Shown piece by piece: positions 1 to 12,504 of a stretch of DNA of 64,000 nucleotides. Below the pieces are notes generated by a model. It had not been told where the DNA came from, made no database searches, and saw only the letters and a program-made list of their open reading frames with translations. The translations under genes were made by a program, and so were the position numbers. How positions within the stretch are numbered: the stretch's first letter is position 1; every line of letters begins with the position of its first letter. The stretch is from Cynocephalus volans (Eukaryota > Chordata > Mammalia > Dermoptera > Cynocephalidae), in contig NC_084469.1 of assembly GCF_027409185.1 (NCBI RefSeq), positions 83,053,918-83,117,917 on the forward strand. The letters run 5' to 3'.

Positions 1-509
1 AGAGATTTGTATATTCCCTGCACTCATATATGCATATAGGAAGATGAAGAGGGTACGAAGGGTGTAGACCGGCTAGGCATGGAGAGCAAAGAGATAATCT
101 TGAATATACAAAATATATGCAAAACACATCTGTGGTTTATCAGTAAATTATTAAAATGTTCATTTTGAGTGCTAAGATAACAAGGGTTCCCAGAGAACAA
201 TAATCTATATATTTATCCTATGTATCATCTATATGTAATAAAATACACAGTATCTTCAAGCAACTCTGAAATTTAAATTACATCATTAACTTCAGATGAT
301 AATTTCTTCAGATGATTTCTTCATTTTAAAATTCCCTTTTACTCCTCCACTGATACGAACTAGATAGATGCTACTAAAGAAAGGACAAGATACTCCAATA
401 CATTCTCAACTTTGTATCCCTAATGCTGGCACATAGGAGGGTCTCAATAAATAATTATTGAATTGAACTGGGTGATCCACAAGATTAGGGGGAGGCTTTC
501 TTGAATTCT

Positions 510-679
510 TTTTTTTTTTTTTTTTTGACTGTAGTAGGTAGTTCTTTGTTTTTGTTTTTTTTTATTTTTTTTTATTTATTTATTTATTTTTTTAAATTTT
601 ATTTTGTCGATATACATTTTGGCTGATTATTGCTCCCCATCACCAAAACCTCCCTCCCTTCTCCCTCCCCCCTCCCCCG
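510..679 (-). mobile_element. 5'-truncated young L1 (3' end only)
   Basis: Read on the minus strand, this is the G-rich polypurine tract and 3' end (ATCGACAAAATAAAAT) seen in the full-length L1, followed by an A-rich tail. The 13-bp duplication TTTCTTGAATTCT flanks it at 497-509 and 680-692. It is a recent, strongly truncated insertion of the same family. Confidence 0.92.
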
Positions 680-1494
680 TTTCTTGAATTCTCTTGAGCA
701 GAGTTAATTGTTCCATCTTCGGCATTCTTGCAGTACTTAAATAACTTAATGACTTAACAATAGCTCTTGCTTATCACAATACATCTTATTTTCACTATCT
801 GATTAATGTGTTATCTCCCATACTACACTGGACACTGATCCATAACAGGGACAGTATTTAGTACATAGTAGATGGCAGTAAATGTTTGGTAACAGGAAAG
901 GAAAAGGAAACAAGCTGACAAAAACACGTTTTAGGAAACTTTTAGCGACCAGTTGACAAATTTATTCTCACAGGCTACCCTATTGCCACTACTACCCCAT
1001 CCACAATCCTCTGATTTAATGATGAAGTCCCACCCCCTCAGCAAGATTCCCATGATTAGTCAAGTTGGGAAACTTATTGTACTCACTTTAGAATGAATAC
1101 ATGTTAACAGTTATAATTAAAAAAATTTGAATACACTATATATGACTCAGCACTTTAAGCATCTTCAAGATCAATAATATCTCCTTGAGAAGCAAAGAAA
1201 AAAAAGTTAAACCATGATTTGCTTTTCTGTACAATTCTTCCATGCAGAGCAATTTAAAACATTAAGGAATAAATGTTTCCTTAATAGAGTAATGAATAAA
1301 TTATGACACCTCCATTCAATGAAGTATCTTGAAACAGTTAAAGGAATGAGGCAGATCTATTTGTAATATCATGAAAAACCAAAAAGCATAGTGTGAAAAA
1401 TGTAATGTCACAGAACAAGACATTCACAGCATAATCCTATATGTTACAAAACTAAACAATAACTATAAATGTGTAATGTTTGCAAATGTATACA

Positions 1495-1855
1495 AATGCT
1501 CCTCAACTTACAATGGGGTTACACCCTGATAAACCTATCATAAGTTAAAAAGATCATAAATCAAAAATGTATTTAATACACTTAACCTACCAAATATCAT
1601 AGCTTAGCCTAACTTAAACACTCAGAGCACTTACATTAGCCTATAGTTGGGCAAAATTATCTAACACAAAATCTATTTTATAATAAAGTGTTGAACATCT
1701 CCTGTAATTTATTGAATACTGTTACTAAAAGTGAAAAACAATGGTTATATGGGTACTTGAAGTATGATTTCTACTGAACGTGTATTGTTTTCACACCATC
1801 ATAAAGTTGAAAAAATGTTAAGTGGAACTGTCGTTTAAGTCAAGGAGCTTCTGTG
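1495..1855 (-). mobile_element. Tigger-like DNA transposon relic
   Basis: About 360 bp with the pattern CTCAACTTACAATGGGGTTA at one end and TAAGTGGAACTGTCGTTTAA at the other, and the internal TTATAATAAAGTGTTGAACA stretch. This pattern is known from an old pogo/Tigger-type repeat of placental mammals. Assigned from memory of the pattern. Confidence 0.55.
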
Positions 1856-2330
1856 TGCATATACAGATAACTAAGTACTTTAAAAATCCTAGAAGGATAC
1901 ACACTAAATTGTTAAAAATGATTACCACTAGGTAGAGGAGAGTGGCTTTTACTCTACATATTTCTATTTGTCTAAATATTATATAAGAAAGTATTCATTT
2001 ACTACTTGTATAATTTTTCTAAATGGGGGAAATTTTGAATGCCTAACTACTATGCATTGTTCAAGATAGTTTATACAAATCACATTTCATTGTCCTGACA
2101 GTGTTGTGAGGCTGGTACTAAATTGAGGCATAGAAAAGTTATCAAATGGCAGACTGAATTTGGACGCAGGGCTTTCTGAAGACAAACTGTGTGTTCTTTT
2201 TTCCTTATACCATAAAACCTCACAACAAATGTTTCACTGAGAAGAATTAAGAGCTCTTAAACCTTGCTTTCATTTTCTACCTTATACAGCAGACTACTCC
2301 AAAACTATATATGTATATATACACACATAA

Positions 2331-2410
2331 GAGGGGTCTTCAAAAAGTTCATAGAATGATTTGTATTGTCATTTAATTCCATTTTCCATGAACTTTTTGA
2401 AGTACCCTCA
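2331..2410. mobile_element. Mariner-type MITE (palindromic, about 80 bp)
   Basis: Near-perfect inverted repeat: GTCTTCAAAAAGTTCAT at the left and ATGAACTTTTTGAAGTAC at the right, closed by a short loop and flanked by TA-rich sequence. No coding capacity. Fits a tiny mariner-derived element. Confidence 0.75.
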
Positions 2411-4339
2411 TATATACTTTTACTTACTTAATGACTCCTATTTATTTATTAGTTCATTTGAGCCCTCAAGTTTGTAAGTCTATATATTTCTCCATGGTGA
2501 GTAACAAGCTGGGTAGGAAACATTTTAAATATAAAATATGAAATGGCAAATATGCAATAACACAACTTTATAAAAAGAAAGCAAAATTTGTCTATTCAGC
2601 TTATCCAAATAAGATATGAAAAGGCCATTCCACCATTCCCATTTTATTTTTAATAAGAAGGTATTAAGTTCTTCTAGTGACCTTTAGAGAAGGAGCACAG
2701 CCTATAAAATCTATTTAAGGATATTAAACCTGGTTGATGTTTCATGTGTTGACCTTATGAATACCAATCACTCAATTAGCTATTTCATTTTCCTTCCTTA
2801 TTTTTAGTCTAGTAGAGTAGCTTGCCATAATGTACTATGATTTTGTATGATTTATGTGAGGTCAGAGCTGTATTCCAACAATTCTCATATTTCTAAAAAG
2901 TTTTTGGAACTCCATTTTAGGAGAAAAAATGCATTCACAAGTGGCACAAGTTATTTAATGTTCTCAACAGTGTTTGTTTTTTCACTGCAGTAACCCCATT
3001 GCCAACAGTGGCTGGCACATAGTGAGCGCTTAATAAACATTTATTGCACAAATGAAATCACCATCCTCTATGCCTAAACTTTGCCAAAAATTCCACAGAA
3101 GCAACTGCAATGAATAAAGTGATTCATTAGGGCAGATGAAATTAAGACTCCTTCATCAATAACCTAAACTGAGACCATAAAGTAATTCAACTTGTTTTGT
3201 TCTGTTCTGTGCTATTCTGTTCTAATCTTTCATTGCTTACAAAGGGGGATGTGAACTAAGTCATAAAAAGAGATGATTAAAAAATTATGTGAGGAATGGC
3301 AGCACCACTAGAATAAACATATGGAGCATTACAAGGGGATTATTTTATAAAGGATAATACTAACACGAACATCCAAGATTTCTCCAGAGAAACCCAGAGT
3401 CATTATTTCATACTTATACTACCAAGTGTTTAAATTCCAAACTTCTAAGACTTAAATGATAGAGCCTTAATTCACTATTAATTGAATCACATGGCGGGGG
3501 AAAAGGACATCACTATACACCATTCTTAATCTTTACAAGTAGTATTTAATTTTATCATGTCTTCTGTTATTGTAGTGAAAAAGCATGTGACATTAGGCAT
3601 TTTGCTGTGTCATGTGTAATTCCACACAAGTCCTATAGAAATAATACTTTCAAGCCATTTAGCACTTTGTAAAATGGACCCAAACTATTTCCATTTTTCA
3701 TTTACACTTTGATGAAGCCTGGTCTATATTCTTGTCTTGGTAAAGTTCAGCAATCCATTTAATATAAATGTTATTACTACAAATTAAAAATTGTCCTGAT
3801 ACTACTTTGTATAATAGACATGAATATAGAAGTCTTGAATGTTAATTTTAAAAAAACACAATAAATTATGAATTAGCAAAATAAGCTGACTGTAAACAAA
3901 AATATTTATAAACAGAATAAAACTAGAAATACTAGAGAAAGACAGTATAGTTTGTAGGTAATGAATGCTAGTTAATTTTCTTCCCATCAAAATGCAATAG
4001 AGTTTAGATCATTGGCTAAGTAAAACACAGCAGAGATGGCATTAACCTTTCCTACACTATACTTCTGTACAACCCCTAGACCTCAGTGATTTGCTCCAAT
4101 GCTGTCCTGAGGGTCTGTGATGAGGAACTGCCTTTTGCAAAAACCCACCTACAATGTAATCATTAACTGACCAAACTTTTTTGTATGAAATCCAAACCAC
4201 ATCTTTCACAAGCCAACTTTCACTTTTTAGTGAATAATGTTAAACCTAATGTTCAATGAAGTAAAAGAGGTCTCCAAACCACCAATCCCACTCCCCACCC
4301 CAGCCCCCAGAGGATCAACAAAACTCCTGGAGGTAGACT

Positions 4340-4510
4340 TTTTTTTTTTTTTTAAAGATGACCAGTAAGGGGATCTTAACCCTTGACTTAGTATTGTCAG
4401 CACCACGCTCTCCCAAGTGAGCTAACCAGCCATCCCAATATAGGGATCCGAACTCATGGCCTTGGTGTTATCAACACCACACTCTCCCAAGTGAGCCCCG
4501 GGCTGGCGCT
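4340..4510 (-). mobile_element. tRNA-Ile-like dimeric t-SINE
   Basis: On the minus strand two tRNA-like units lie head to tail, each with an A-box-like TGGCTCAC or AGCTCAC segment and a B-box-like GGTTCGGATCC or GGTTAAGATCC, then an A-rich tail. It is flanked by GGTAGACT at 4332-4339 and 4511-4518. Confidence 0.85.
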
Positions 4511-4550
4511 GGTAGACTCTCTTAATACCTAAGAGGCTATGGAAAGATCA

Positions 4551-4718
4551 CGGGGGGTTTTTTTGTTGTTTTTTGGGGGGGGGGGGTTGTCCTTTTTTTG
4601 TGACCGGGCTCAGCCAGTGAGCGAACCAGCCATCCCTATATAGGATCCGAACCCGCGGCGGGAGCGCTGCTGCTCTCCCAGCGCCGCACTCTCCCAAGTG
4701 AGCCACGGGGTCGGCCCA
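4551..4718 (-). mobile_element. t-SINE with shortened second unit and C/A-rich tail
   Basis: The minus strand has a complete first tRNA-like unit (B box GGTTCGGATCC), then only the start of a second (GGTTCGCTCACTGGCTGAG) ending CGGTCAC. The tail is an unusual mix of A and C homopolymers. An imperfect TSD is seen (AAGATCA at 4544-4550 and 4719-4725). It is adjacent to the previous SINE in the same orientation. Confidence 0.82.
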
Positions 4719-4734
4719 AGATCATGGGTTTTGA

Positions 4735-4925
4735 AAACAGAAAGAACTGGGCTGCAATCATAGCTACATCACTTTGCAACTTTCAGGATTTGGGCTCTCT
4801 CTGAGCTAGGTCTTCTTATCAGAAAAGTGGGGGAAATTATATAACCTTATAGGGTTGTTGTGAGACTTAAGTGAAATATTTGAAGTAAAGCAACTAGCAC
4901 AGTGCATACTAAAATACTAATTGTC
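4735..4925 (+). mobile_element. MIR SINE relic
   Basis: Fits the MIR order: a GAGCTAGG/TCTTATCAGAAAAGTGGGG segment, TATAGGGTTGTTGTGAGACT, then AAAGCAACTAGCACAGTGC. Confidence 0.6.
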
Positions 4926-6964
4926 TTCCCTTCCCCACCTTAAACTTTATTTCCTCCAACATTTAGGACAGAACTGGGCACAAAACAGGAAATCAAGGAA
5001 TCCTTGATTAATTTGCTTTGTCAGGTTAATATCAGAGTCATCTTGTTCTGATGGAACAAGATGGATGCTCCCACATTGTGATTTTTAAATCAGCAAATTA
5101 AATAATAAGTAATTTTTAAGAAACAGAAAAAGATAACTGAGTGGAATAAATGTGATATTAAATTAGCTTTGGATTGCTACAGGTAGTTTAGTACCTATGT
5201 ACAGGAGCTATAGAACATCAAGATTAGCACTTTCTTTAACCATGCCAGAGGAAAGAATATCACTCAGGGTTGAAGAGAGAAAAAAACTCCATTAAAATAT
5301 GGCCCTGTGCTACACAGGAGTGATGCTAACAGGTCTTCAAGCAAAATTTTATGACCAAAATAAATGATTATTTCTGAAGCATGACTATTCAGAGCTAACC
5401 TTAATTTCACTAACAACCTCCAAGCCAGCTGTAGAGCCAACTATCAAACATCGCAGAAAAGCATGTTGTCCCTGTGGGAGAAAAAGCAAACTGAAGACCC
5501 TAAGGAGTGGAATCAAATCTCTCATTAAGAAGTGCAGAATGAGCATTAGGCTACCACATCCACACTATAGTGAAGATATTAAAATCTAAATTTATCTACA
5601 TTCTAACATATACATTTAAAATTACAGAACTGGTATACTAAAATAGGCATTCTTTGAGGTCTAATTCATCACACAATACACTATTCAGACCATCTAGTTT
5701 GGCTTAAAATTCTTCATGTGTAGTTTAAGTGTAGCTTAACTTTACTGTATTTTTTATGAACTGTTAGTTTTTTATGTAACACAAAACTGAAAGAATGTGA
5801 CTCTGGGTGAACACCAAGGCTATTAAAATTTTGCTACACTTTAATTTTCATTATAATTTAGTTATAAGCATTTTATTATAGCAAAAAATTGAACTGAAAA
5901 CTGGAGTCATGACAATGGATACTTAAGGTATTCAGTTTATACTAATGCAAATGAAACTAACCTACTTCTGTAACATGAAACTATAATGGAAATCAGCCTT
6001 GAAACTTAGTTTTCTGTAGTTAACTTGAAAACTGCTTGTTGTTTCCCCTACTTATCAAAGAAAATTATATTCTATTACTTGAAGCACCTACCTCCATTTT
6101 TATGTTCATTCTGTAAGACTGCTGAATCTTATCTCACAATACCACCTAAGGAAAAATAATTTCTAAAGCCAGTGTTTAGGGGCATCATTCTGTTTTAAAT
6201 GATAAGCTGCATGAGATATGAAATGGGTTGGAAGGACCCCAATCTCCCCATCATCACTAACAACAACCTACACAAAGACCTTCAAGCAATCAGCACTTGA
6301 GTTTCTCAAAGAAATACTTGTGAAAAAATGAATTGAACTGGAGTTGGGGGTGGAGGGAATCAGCTTAACTTCTAGTGCTGAACAATTATGCCCCTCATTT
6401 CCATTTAATTGGCTGGGCAACTCTCTGAAAATGGAAGTAGACATTACATCCTGAAGCAGAGCTCCCTACTGAACTGTGGACTACATGATCCTCTGATATA
6501 GAAGGGATCACCAAATATAATGACTATAATCACATATGGTAAAGAGACTAGAACAAGATGTGAATATACAGTCATTTCCAATAGCACGTGTTAGAAAATC
6601 TAACTTACGTTATTAATATATAGCAATGACCTAAAAATGGTAGTCCTTAATTGGGCTCAGCTGAGTAAAAGGATCTGGGTTAGGTAAACCCAGACCAGAA
6701 GTGACAGCTTGGAGTAGACTGGCAAACCAGCAAAAGCAGAGCCATACTTAGTGAAAGAAGGTCAGAAACAGCCAGGAGCACACCTAGGAAGCATGGGGTT
6801 GTGCCCAGTGGGAGTCAGGGATGCAGATAATGACATATTTATCCAAAGACGAAGTCCAGGATTGGAAACATGAGGATGCTTAATTCAGATCCCTAGATCT
6901 ACAGTCTAAATTACAAGACAGAAGAGATAAGCATGTTACAAAGGACTGCTGTTCAACAAATATG

Positions 6965-7130
6965 GTGCTACAGATAGACTTTTGCTCCTCAAAATGCAAG
7001 CCATCTACCAGTATCAAGGGCCTTGCCTGGGAGCTTGATATGATGGCAGACTGTTGGAGCCTATCTCAGACCTGCTGAATCAGAATCTGCATTTTAGGGA
7101 GACTGAGGGCTCAATAGAGGTAGTACATCT
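6965..7130. repeat. Possible MER5-type hAT relic
   Basis: Contains CTTGCCTGGGAGCTTGATAT and CTGAATCAGAATCTGCATTT, which recall the MER5 nonautonomous hAT pattern. Weak. Confidence 0.35.
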
Positions 7131-7854
7131 ACCTTGGAAAAGATGAGAGAGACAGGAAAGGAGGGAAGAAGAGAGGATGTGAGATGTTGAAGAAGCCAAA
7201 GATGAAATCAAAGAGCAGCCTTATTCTTTAAGGGAAATCCAATTTTACAACCTCTAAAAAGTAAGACTGCGAACCAACCGAAACAGCTTAAATATCAGGA
7301 CAACATATTGTTCATCAAGGCTTGCTTCAAGTCCGTTGTACCACTGTACTGACAAACCCAAAACTATTATCAACTCAACTCTGTGCAATCCCAGCTAGTT
7401 CTCCATCTTGCAAGTCTGCTTAAAATCACCCAGCCCAGTCCCTAAAACCCCATATACTCCCCTTACTCCCCTGAAATCAATGATTGAGTGCCATAATATT
7501 CTGAAGCAGAAAGGAATATTAACAAGCATCTGGTCTAAGCATCTAATTTTAGGGAAGAAATTCACAATTTGCTCAAGAATGCAGAGTGAATTAAGAGCAG
7601 AACCAATACCAGAAACAAGATCTCCAGACTTGCTGTTCAGGGGGCTGATGCTTTTTGAAAATTTGCATTCATTATTTTGGTCTCTGTGTCCTGGACAAGG
7701 ACATTGCTTTATGCTACTATAATTCACTGGTACAGAACACCATGATTAGTGGGAGCTGTTAATACACAACATGCCAGACTGAACATAAACATTAATTTTA
7801 ACCAAAGAGCTCAAAAAGGTAAAGAATAACATAATAGCATTATTATCAGAATCA

Positions 7855-8070
7855 TAATAAAAACACTTAACACTATCTGAGCATCTACCATGTGCAAAGT
7901 GCTGTGTTGAAAGTTTTATATTCATGATTTCATTTAATCCTCACAATAATCCTATTAGGCATGTACCATTACTATTCCCATTTTAAATTTTAAAAACAGA
8001 ATGAGTTTTAGTCACTTATTGAGGGTCACACTGCCAGCAAGTGGAAGAGTTAGGATTTAAATACTGAAGT
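7855..8070 (-). mobile_element. MIR SINE relic
   Basis: Plus-strand landmarks CATCTACCATGTGCAAAGTG, ATTTAATCCTCACAATAATC and GGGTCACACTGCCAGCAAGT follow the reverse-complement MIR order. Confidence 0.65.
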
Positions 8071-9289
8071 ATTCTTTGTTCCTTTGTTTCAGGTAGAGCA
8101 AAACAAAAAAGGTGAGTATATAATCATTCTTTCTGGTCTTCTCTTAAAATTTTTATTTAATTATGAAAATAATACAGATTACATCAATATATAATCTGTT
8201 TTTAAGGTAACATTTAAATCAGAAATACTGCTTTAGTAACAATTTTTCTCAAAATACAAAGGTGTTTTCTAATTCTGGTATTGATCACGGCACTTTGTCC
8301 ATGTCAGTCAGGTAAATGAGCTGTTTCAGTTGTCATATCACTTATGCACTTGCCCTTTACCTAGATTCCACTTCCTTATTTCCATTTCAATAACATATTA
8401 GTTCAAGACAACTGCAATACACAATAACAAAAAGAACTCTCTTCTATAACTTAAATACGTAAAACTGCTAGACTCTGATCTGAAGAGGTCTAATGTGAAA
8501 ACCTGGAAGTTTTTCTCTAGTGCATTATTAAGTATTGTGTTTAAGACTTTTCCAGAAATAGATTTAATATACTTTGTTATTCTGAAAAATTTTGTACTTA
8601 CTCTAAATGGCAAGATTTAGGAAGCTAATTTTTCCCTATTCCATTTAAAACTGTATTATTTTACTCCCTTTCATTATCATATTCCTGAAATTTAAATGCC
8701 AAGGTCAAATTCCTTTGTATGTTAGGTAAAGTCTACACTGTGATAGCCAAGGCCTATTAAATAGCATTGACCTTCTCTGTGCATGAAAGAACAAACATGC
8801 TACTGATGACTTACATTTTGATAACAATGTAGATGAATAATCTATGTGATTTCTTCCGTTTTTCCTTCTGGGAAAGTAAAAATCAGTACACAGAGATTGC
8901 TCATGGTTTTTAAGCAAGGGGCTAAATCAGTCACAGCCATGCAATTTGGCCTTGGAGATGTTGTCCACGGTTTAAAAGAACAGCCAAGAGTGCCCTCACC
9001 AAGTCACAAAGTTATTATACACTTAGGTCATTATTTTGCTTCATTTATTGAATTTCTTCTTTGAACCTGAATTTTGAGCCTTTTGGACTTAATCAGTGAG
9101 GGAATTTTTTTTTTTACTATGAATATATGTTCCTATTCAAAAACTACAGGAAAATAAATTCACCGAATTTATTCACCAAATAAAAAGGCAAAATAATTAG
9201 ACAACATAGAATGCTGTAAAGTTCATTCTGTACCAAAATTGCACTAATTCTTTCAGCATGATTCATTAATTCATTCAACTTTCATTCTT

Positions 9290-9900
9290 ATTCATCGGTG
9301 TGCTCCTAGCATCAAGCCCTATATCAGGGGCTATTGATACAAAGCTGCAACAGACCTTGTCCCCAATCTGAGGGATTTCATAGCCTAGCAAAGGAGATAG
9401 ATATATAATTATCTAATAACAATACAGTGACATCAGAGCTAAAGAAGCATGTATAAAAAGCCATGAGAACTAGGAGAGCAATTACTTGAAGTCTGGGATG
9501 CAGAAAAAGGGATTGTCAAAAAAATACGTAAAGACAAAAGAGACCATTGGAGCAGAATAAAAGATTATGGAGTACACCAAGCTTCCAGAGAAAAGCTATT
9601 TAACAAAGAGGGAATCTCATGATAAAGGTGCAGAAACCAGTAGAGAAACCCACCTAGGAGCTACAGGTAGATGAATAATGTTGTAGCAGAGAATGTAAGT
9701 AAGAGGAGAGACTGGAAAGGTATCCAGAAGTCTAAGAGCAGACGATGCTGAACAGCAGATTCCAGGTTTGGATTTTATCCTATAGATAATGGAGAACCAC
9801 TGGGGTGTCACATGATCCAGACTTCAGAAAGATGTCTGTTGGGAGTGCAAAGGACTGCTAGAAAGGGGATGAGCCCTACGCACAAGAATCCAGTTTTGGT
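9290..9900 (+). mobile_element. Ancient LINE (L2-like) segment
   Basis: Shares order and wording with 20510-21540: a 'GGGGCTATTGATACAAAG'-type start, 'ATAGCCTAGCAAAGGAGAT', then 'GGTGTCACATGATCCAGAC' and 'ATGTCTGTTGGGAGTGC'. Degenerate and non-coding. Confidence 0.45.
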
Positions 9901-12079
9901 CAAAACAATCATCCTAGGGCCTTGAATTAGACAGTGACAGCAGGAATGCAGAAGGGAGAAAATATTCAAGAAATATTGAAAAGGTAGAATAAAAAAGACT
10001 TAGGGAAAGCTTAAATTTGGTATAGGTCTTGAGAACAAATATTAGTATCATATAGTGAAATAGAACATGAAGAGTCCAGTGATAAACTCTAACCCTCAAA
10101 TAGTTTTTTTATTCCTTTAAATTATAACAACTAACTTTACATCCTGCCAGCATTTTTTATCCTTGCAGTTGTTGAGCAAATGATTATCATCAAAGCTACA
10201 AGCCTATTGAGAATTGGGATTAAGTGGGTATAACAAATTAATTGAGTTTCATGTGTATTTCCATGAAAACAAGGTAACATAACCAAACAAAAGGAGCTCC
10301 AAACGAATACAAACAACATATAAAAATTCATATAAAAAGATTCCACAAGCAAATTACCCTCAGAAATATGCAAATTAAGAAAATAAGCTCTTATTTTAAA
10401 CACCTTTGTATTAAGGATATTTAACATGAAAACATCTTTTTTATCAGTGGACCATTCAAAAGCTGCTTAACACAAATAAAAGGTAAAGATCTTACATTTA
10501 AAATCAACATGCTTATACAAAGCCACATTTAAAAGGGGATCTATTTGGAAAAACTGTCAGGGAAAAAGAACATCAATGGAAATGATTAATGTTCTCTATC
10601 AATGCTTATCACAATACTAAATAAAATTATGTCTAAAGATTATTTTTAAGATAAATATTTTTAAAATAAGATACAGTTTTACACATTATTTAGAAGCATG
10701 AAAGTTTGCTGAGTTAAGAGAAATATGACCCAAAGGGGCATGTATCTTTTCCCTACACTTAGCAAAGCCTCATGATACACAGTATATTTTCTCTAAAGAT
10801 CTAGGTTTCTCACTATGAATGTTCAAATGAAGTCACCTAAACAAATCTAAAACACTAAATTGGTCAAAGCCTAACAATGCTGCCCACTTTGGAATCATTT
10901 AGTCATAGGATGCTCTGTTGTTCAATATTTATTAAATATATTTAATATATTTAAAGGAGAGAGGAAAAAGTAAGGCCATCTACATTAAGATAGCAAGATT
11001 TATGGTCAATTACAGAGAGAGCGCGAGAGAGAATGCTAAGATTTGAGCTGTGCCAAATTTCCATCCTCAAAATATAAAGTAAATACTTATATCAAAACAT
11101 TTAAAATCAAAGATCACAGTAATTTAGAGGTTTAGTCTCTTGCTCTTAATTTTTGAAGAGTCAGACCTACACAACTGCCATTTTAGTTACAAAGATGGAA
11201 ATTCAAGACATAGATATATTCGGAAAGCAGGGGAAAAAATCAGACTGAAATCATGCTAAATCAGGGGCCATTAAAAGTTTAGATGTGATTTATAAAAAAT
11301 GAATAAGCTGCCCTACAAACTGAAAATCCATGGACAAAACAGTCCACTGACTGAAGCCACAAGCCACGTTCATTCTTTTCAACTACTGATGATTCATAAC
11401 TCTAACCAAACATCAGATATTCACAACCAAGTTTACAAAATTAATGTAATCACATGAATAAAATGAATTTAAATATATAGAAAATTATTCACTGGTTCAA
11501 CTGCTGGAGGAAGATAGAAATGTAATAAAAAACACATGTGTTAAGCAGCTGATATAAGTATGTTTTCAAAACATACCAGGAAGTTAAAACAAGTAATTGT
11601 CCAAAGCTCAACTGCCCAATCCCAGACCCTTTGCCTATCCTATCTGATCTCCATTCACAGCTTTGGCAATAAGAATTGATCTATAATCCAAACAACAGCA
11701 GGATTGTTCATCTCCACTACCAGGGCCATATGTTTTAATTCCATTTTTATTATTATTATTTTTTTTTTTTTTTTAGTTCCGTTTTTCCACAAACTTTTTG
11801 AAGTACATTTGTATTCGCAAATTTCAGTTCTGAACTGTAAGACTTGCATCTTAAATGGCCAAAAAGGAGGCTCATGTAAGTGGTTTGAGGTTACTGATAG
11901 GAAAAGGAATAAAACAATAAGCTTTTTAAAAGTTATATAACAAATTAAAAACTAATGATGTATATTTTGAAAGACAAAAAGAACACATAACATATATAAG
12001 AACCTATAAAAATGACCAGTATCAATTATACACTTTAAAAGATTCTCAGATGTTGATCAAAACGTAAAGAATCAGTTAG

Positions 12080-12335
12080 ACAGGAGGAATAAGCTTTAGT
12101 GATCTACTGCACAGAATGGTGACTATAATAAATAATCCTGCAATATATATTTCAAAAGTGCTAAGAGTAGATTTTAAATGTTTTTACCACAAAGAAAAAG
12201 TATGAGGTGATGAATTTGTTAACTAGCCTGATCTAAATATATATTATATACATAAACATATATCGAAACATCACATTGTACCCCATAAATATATAAAATT
12301 ATTATTAGTCAATTAAAAATAACATTTAAAAAAAA
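12080..12335 (+). mobile_element. Older L1 3' UTR fragment
   Basis: Contains the generic mammalian L1 3' UTR pattern (a TGACTATAATAAATAAT-type stretch, then a gap-rich match to the ACATTGTACCCCATAAATAT end). It lies about 160 bp upstream of the full-length L1 and is clearly more diverged. Confidence 0.65.
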
Positions 12336-12504
12336 GAAGTTCTCACTGTGGTTTTCGGAAGTCACTTAACGTATAGGTACCATATCTGCTCATCTATAAA
12401 AACCAACTTCCTCAAGAAAATTTGTGAAATATGTACTGAAAGAGAAGAAAGCTATGAAATCAAGAAGTTAAAAGAGAAAAAAATTCTTTATAAAGGATTA
12501 AGAG

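Noticed and set aside
7395-7727. Two overlapping open frames of about 105-110 codons on opposite strands.
   Set aside because: They mirror each other across the same DNA, have no recognisable domain, no splice context and low-level repeat surroundings. Most likely chance.
11775-11812. A third mariner MITE.
   Set aside because: Only one half (AAACTTTTTGAAGTAC) is clear. The other arm is not recognisable, so it is noted but not listed as a feature.
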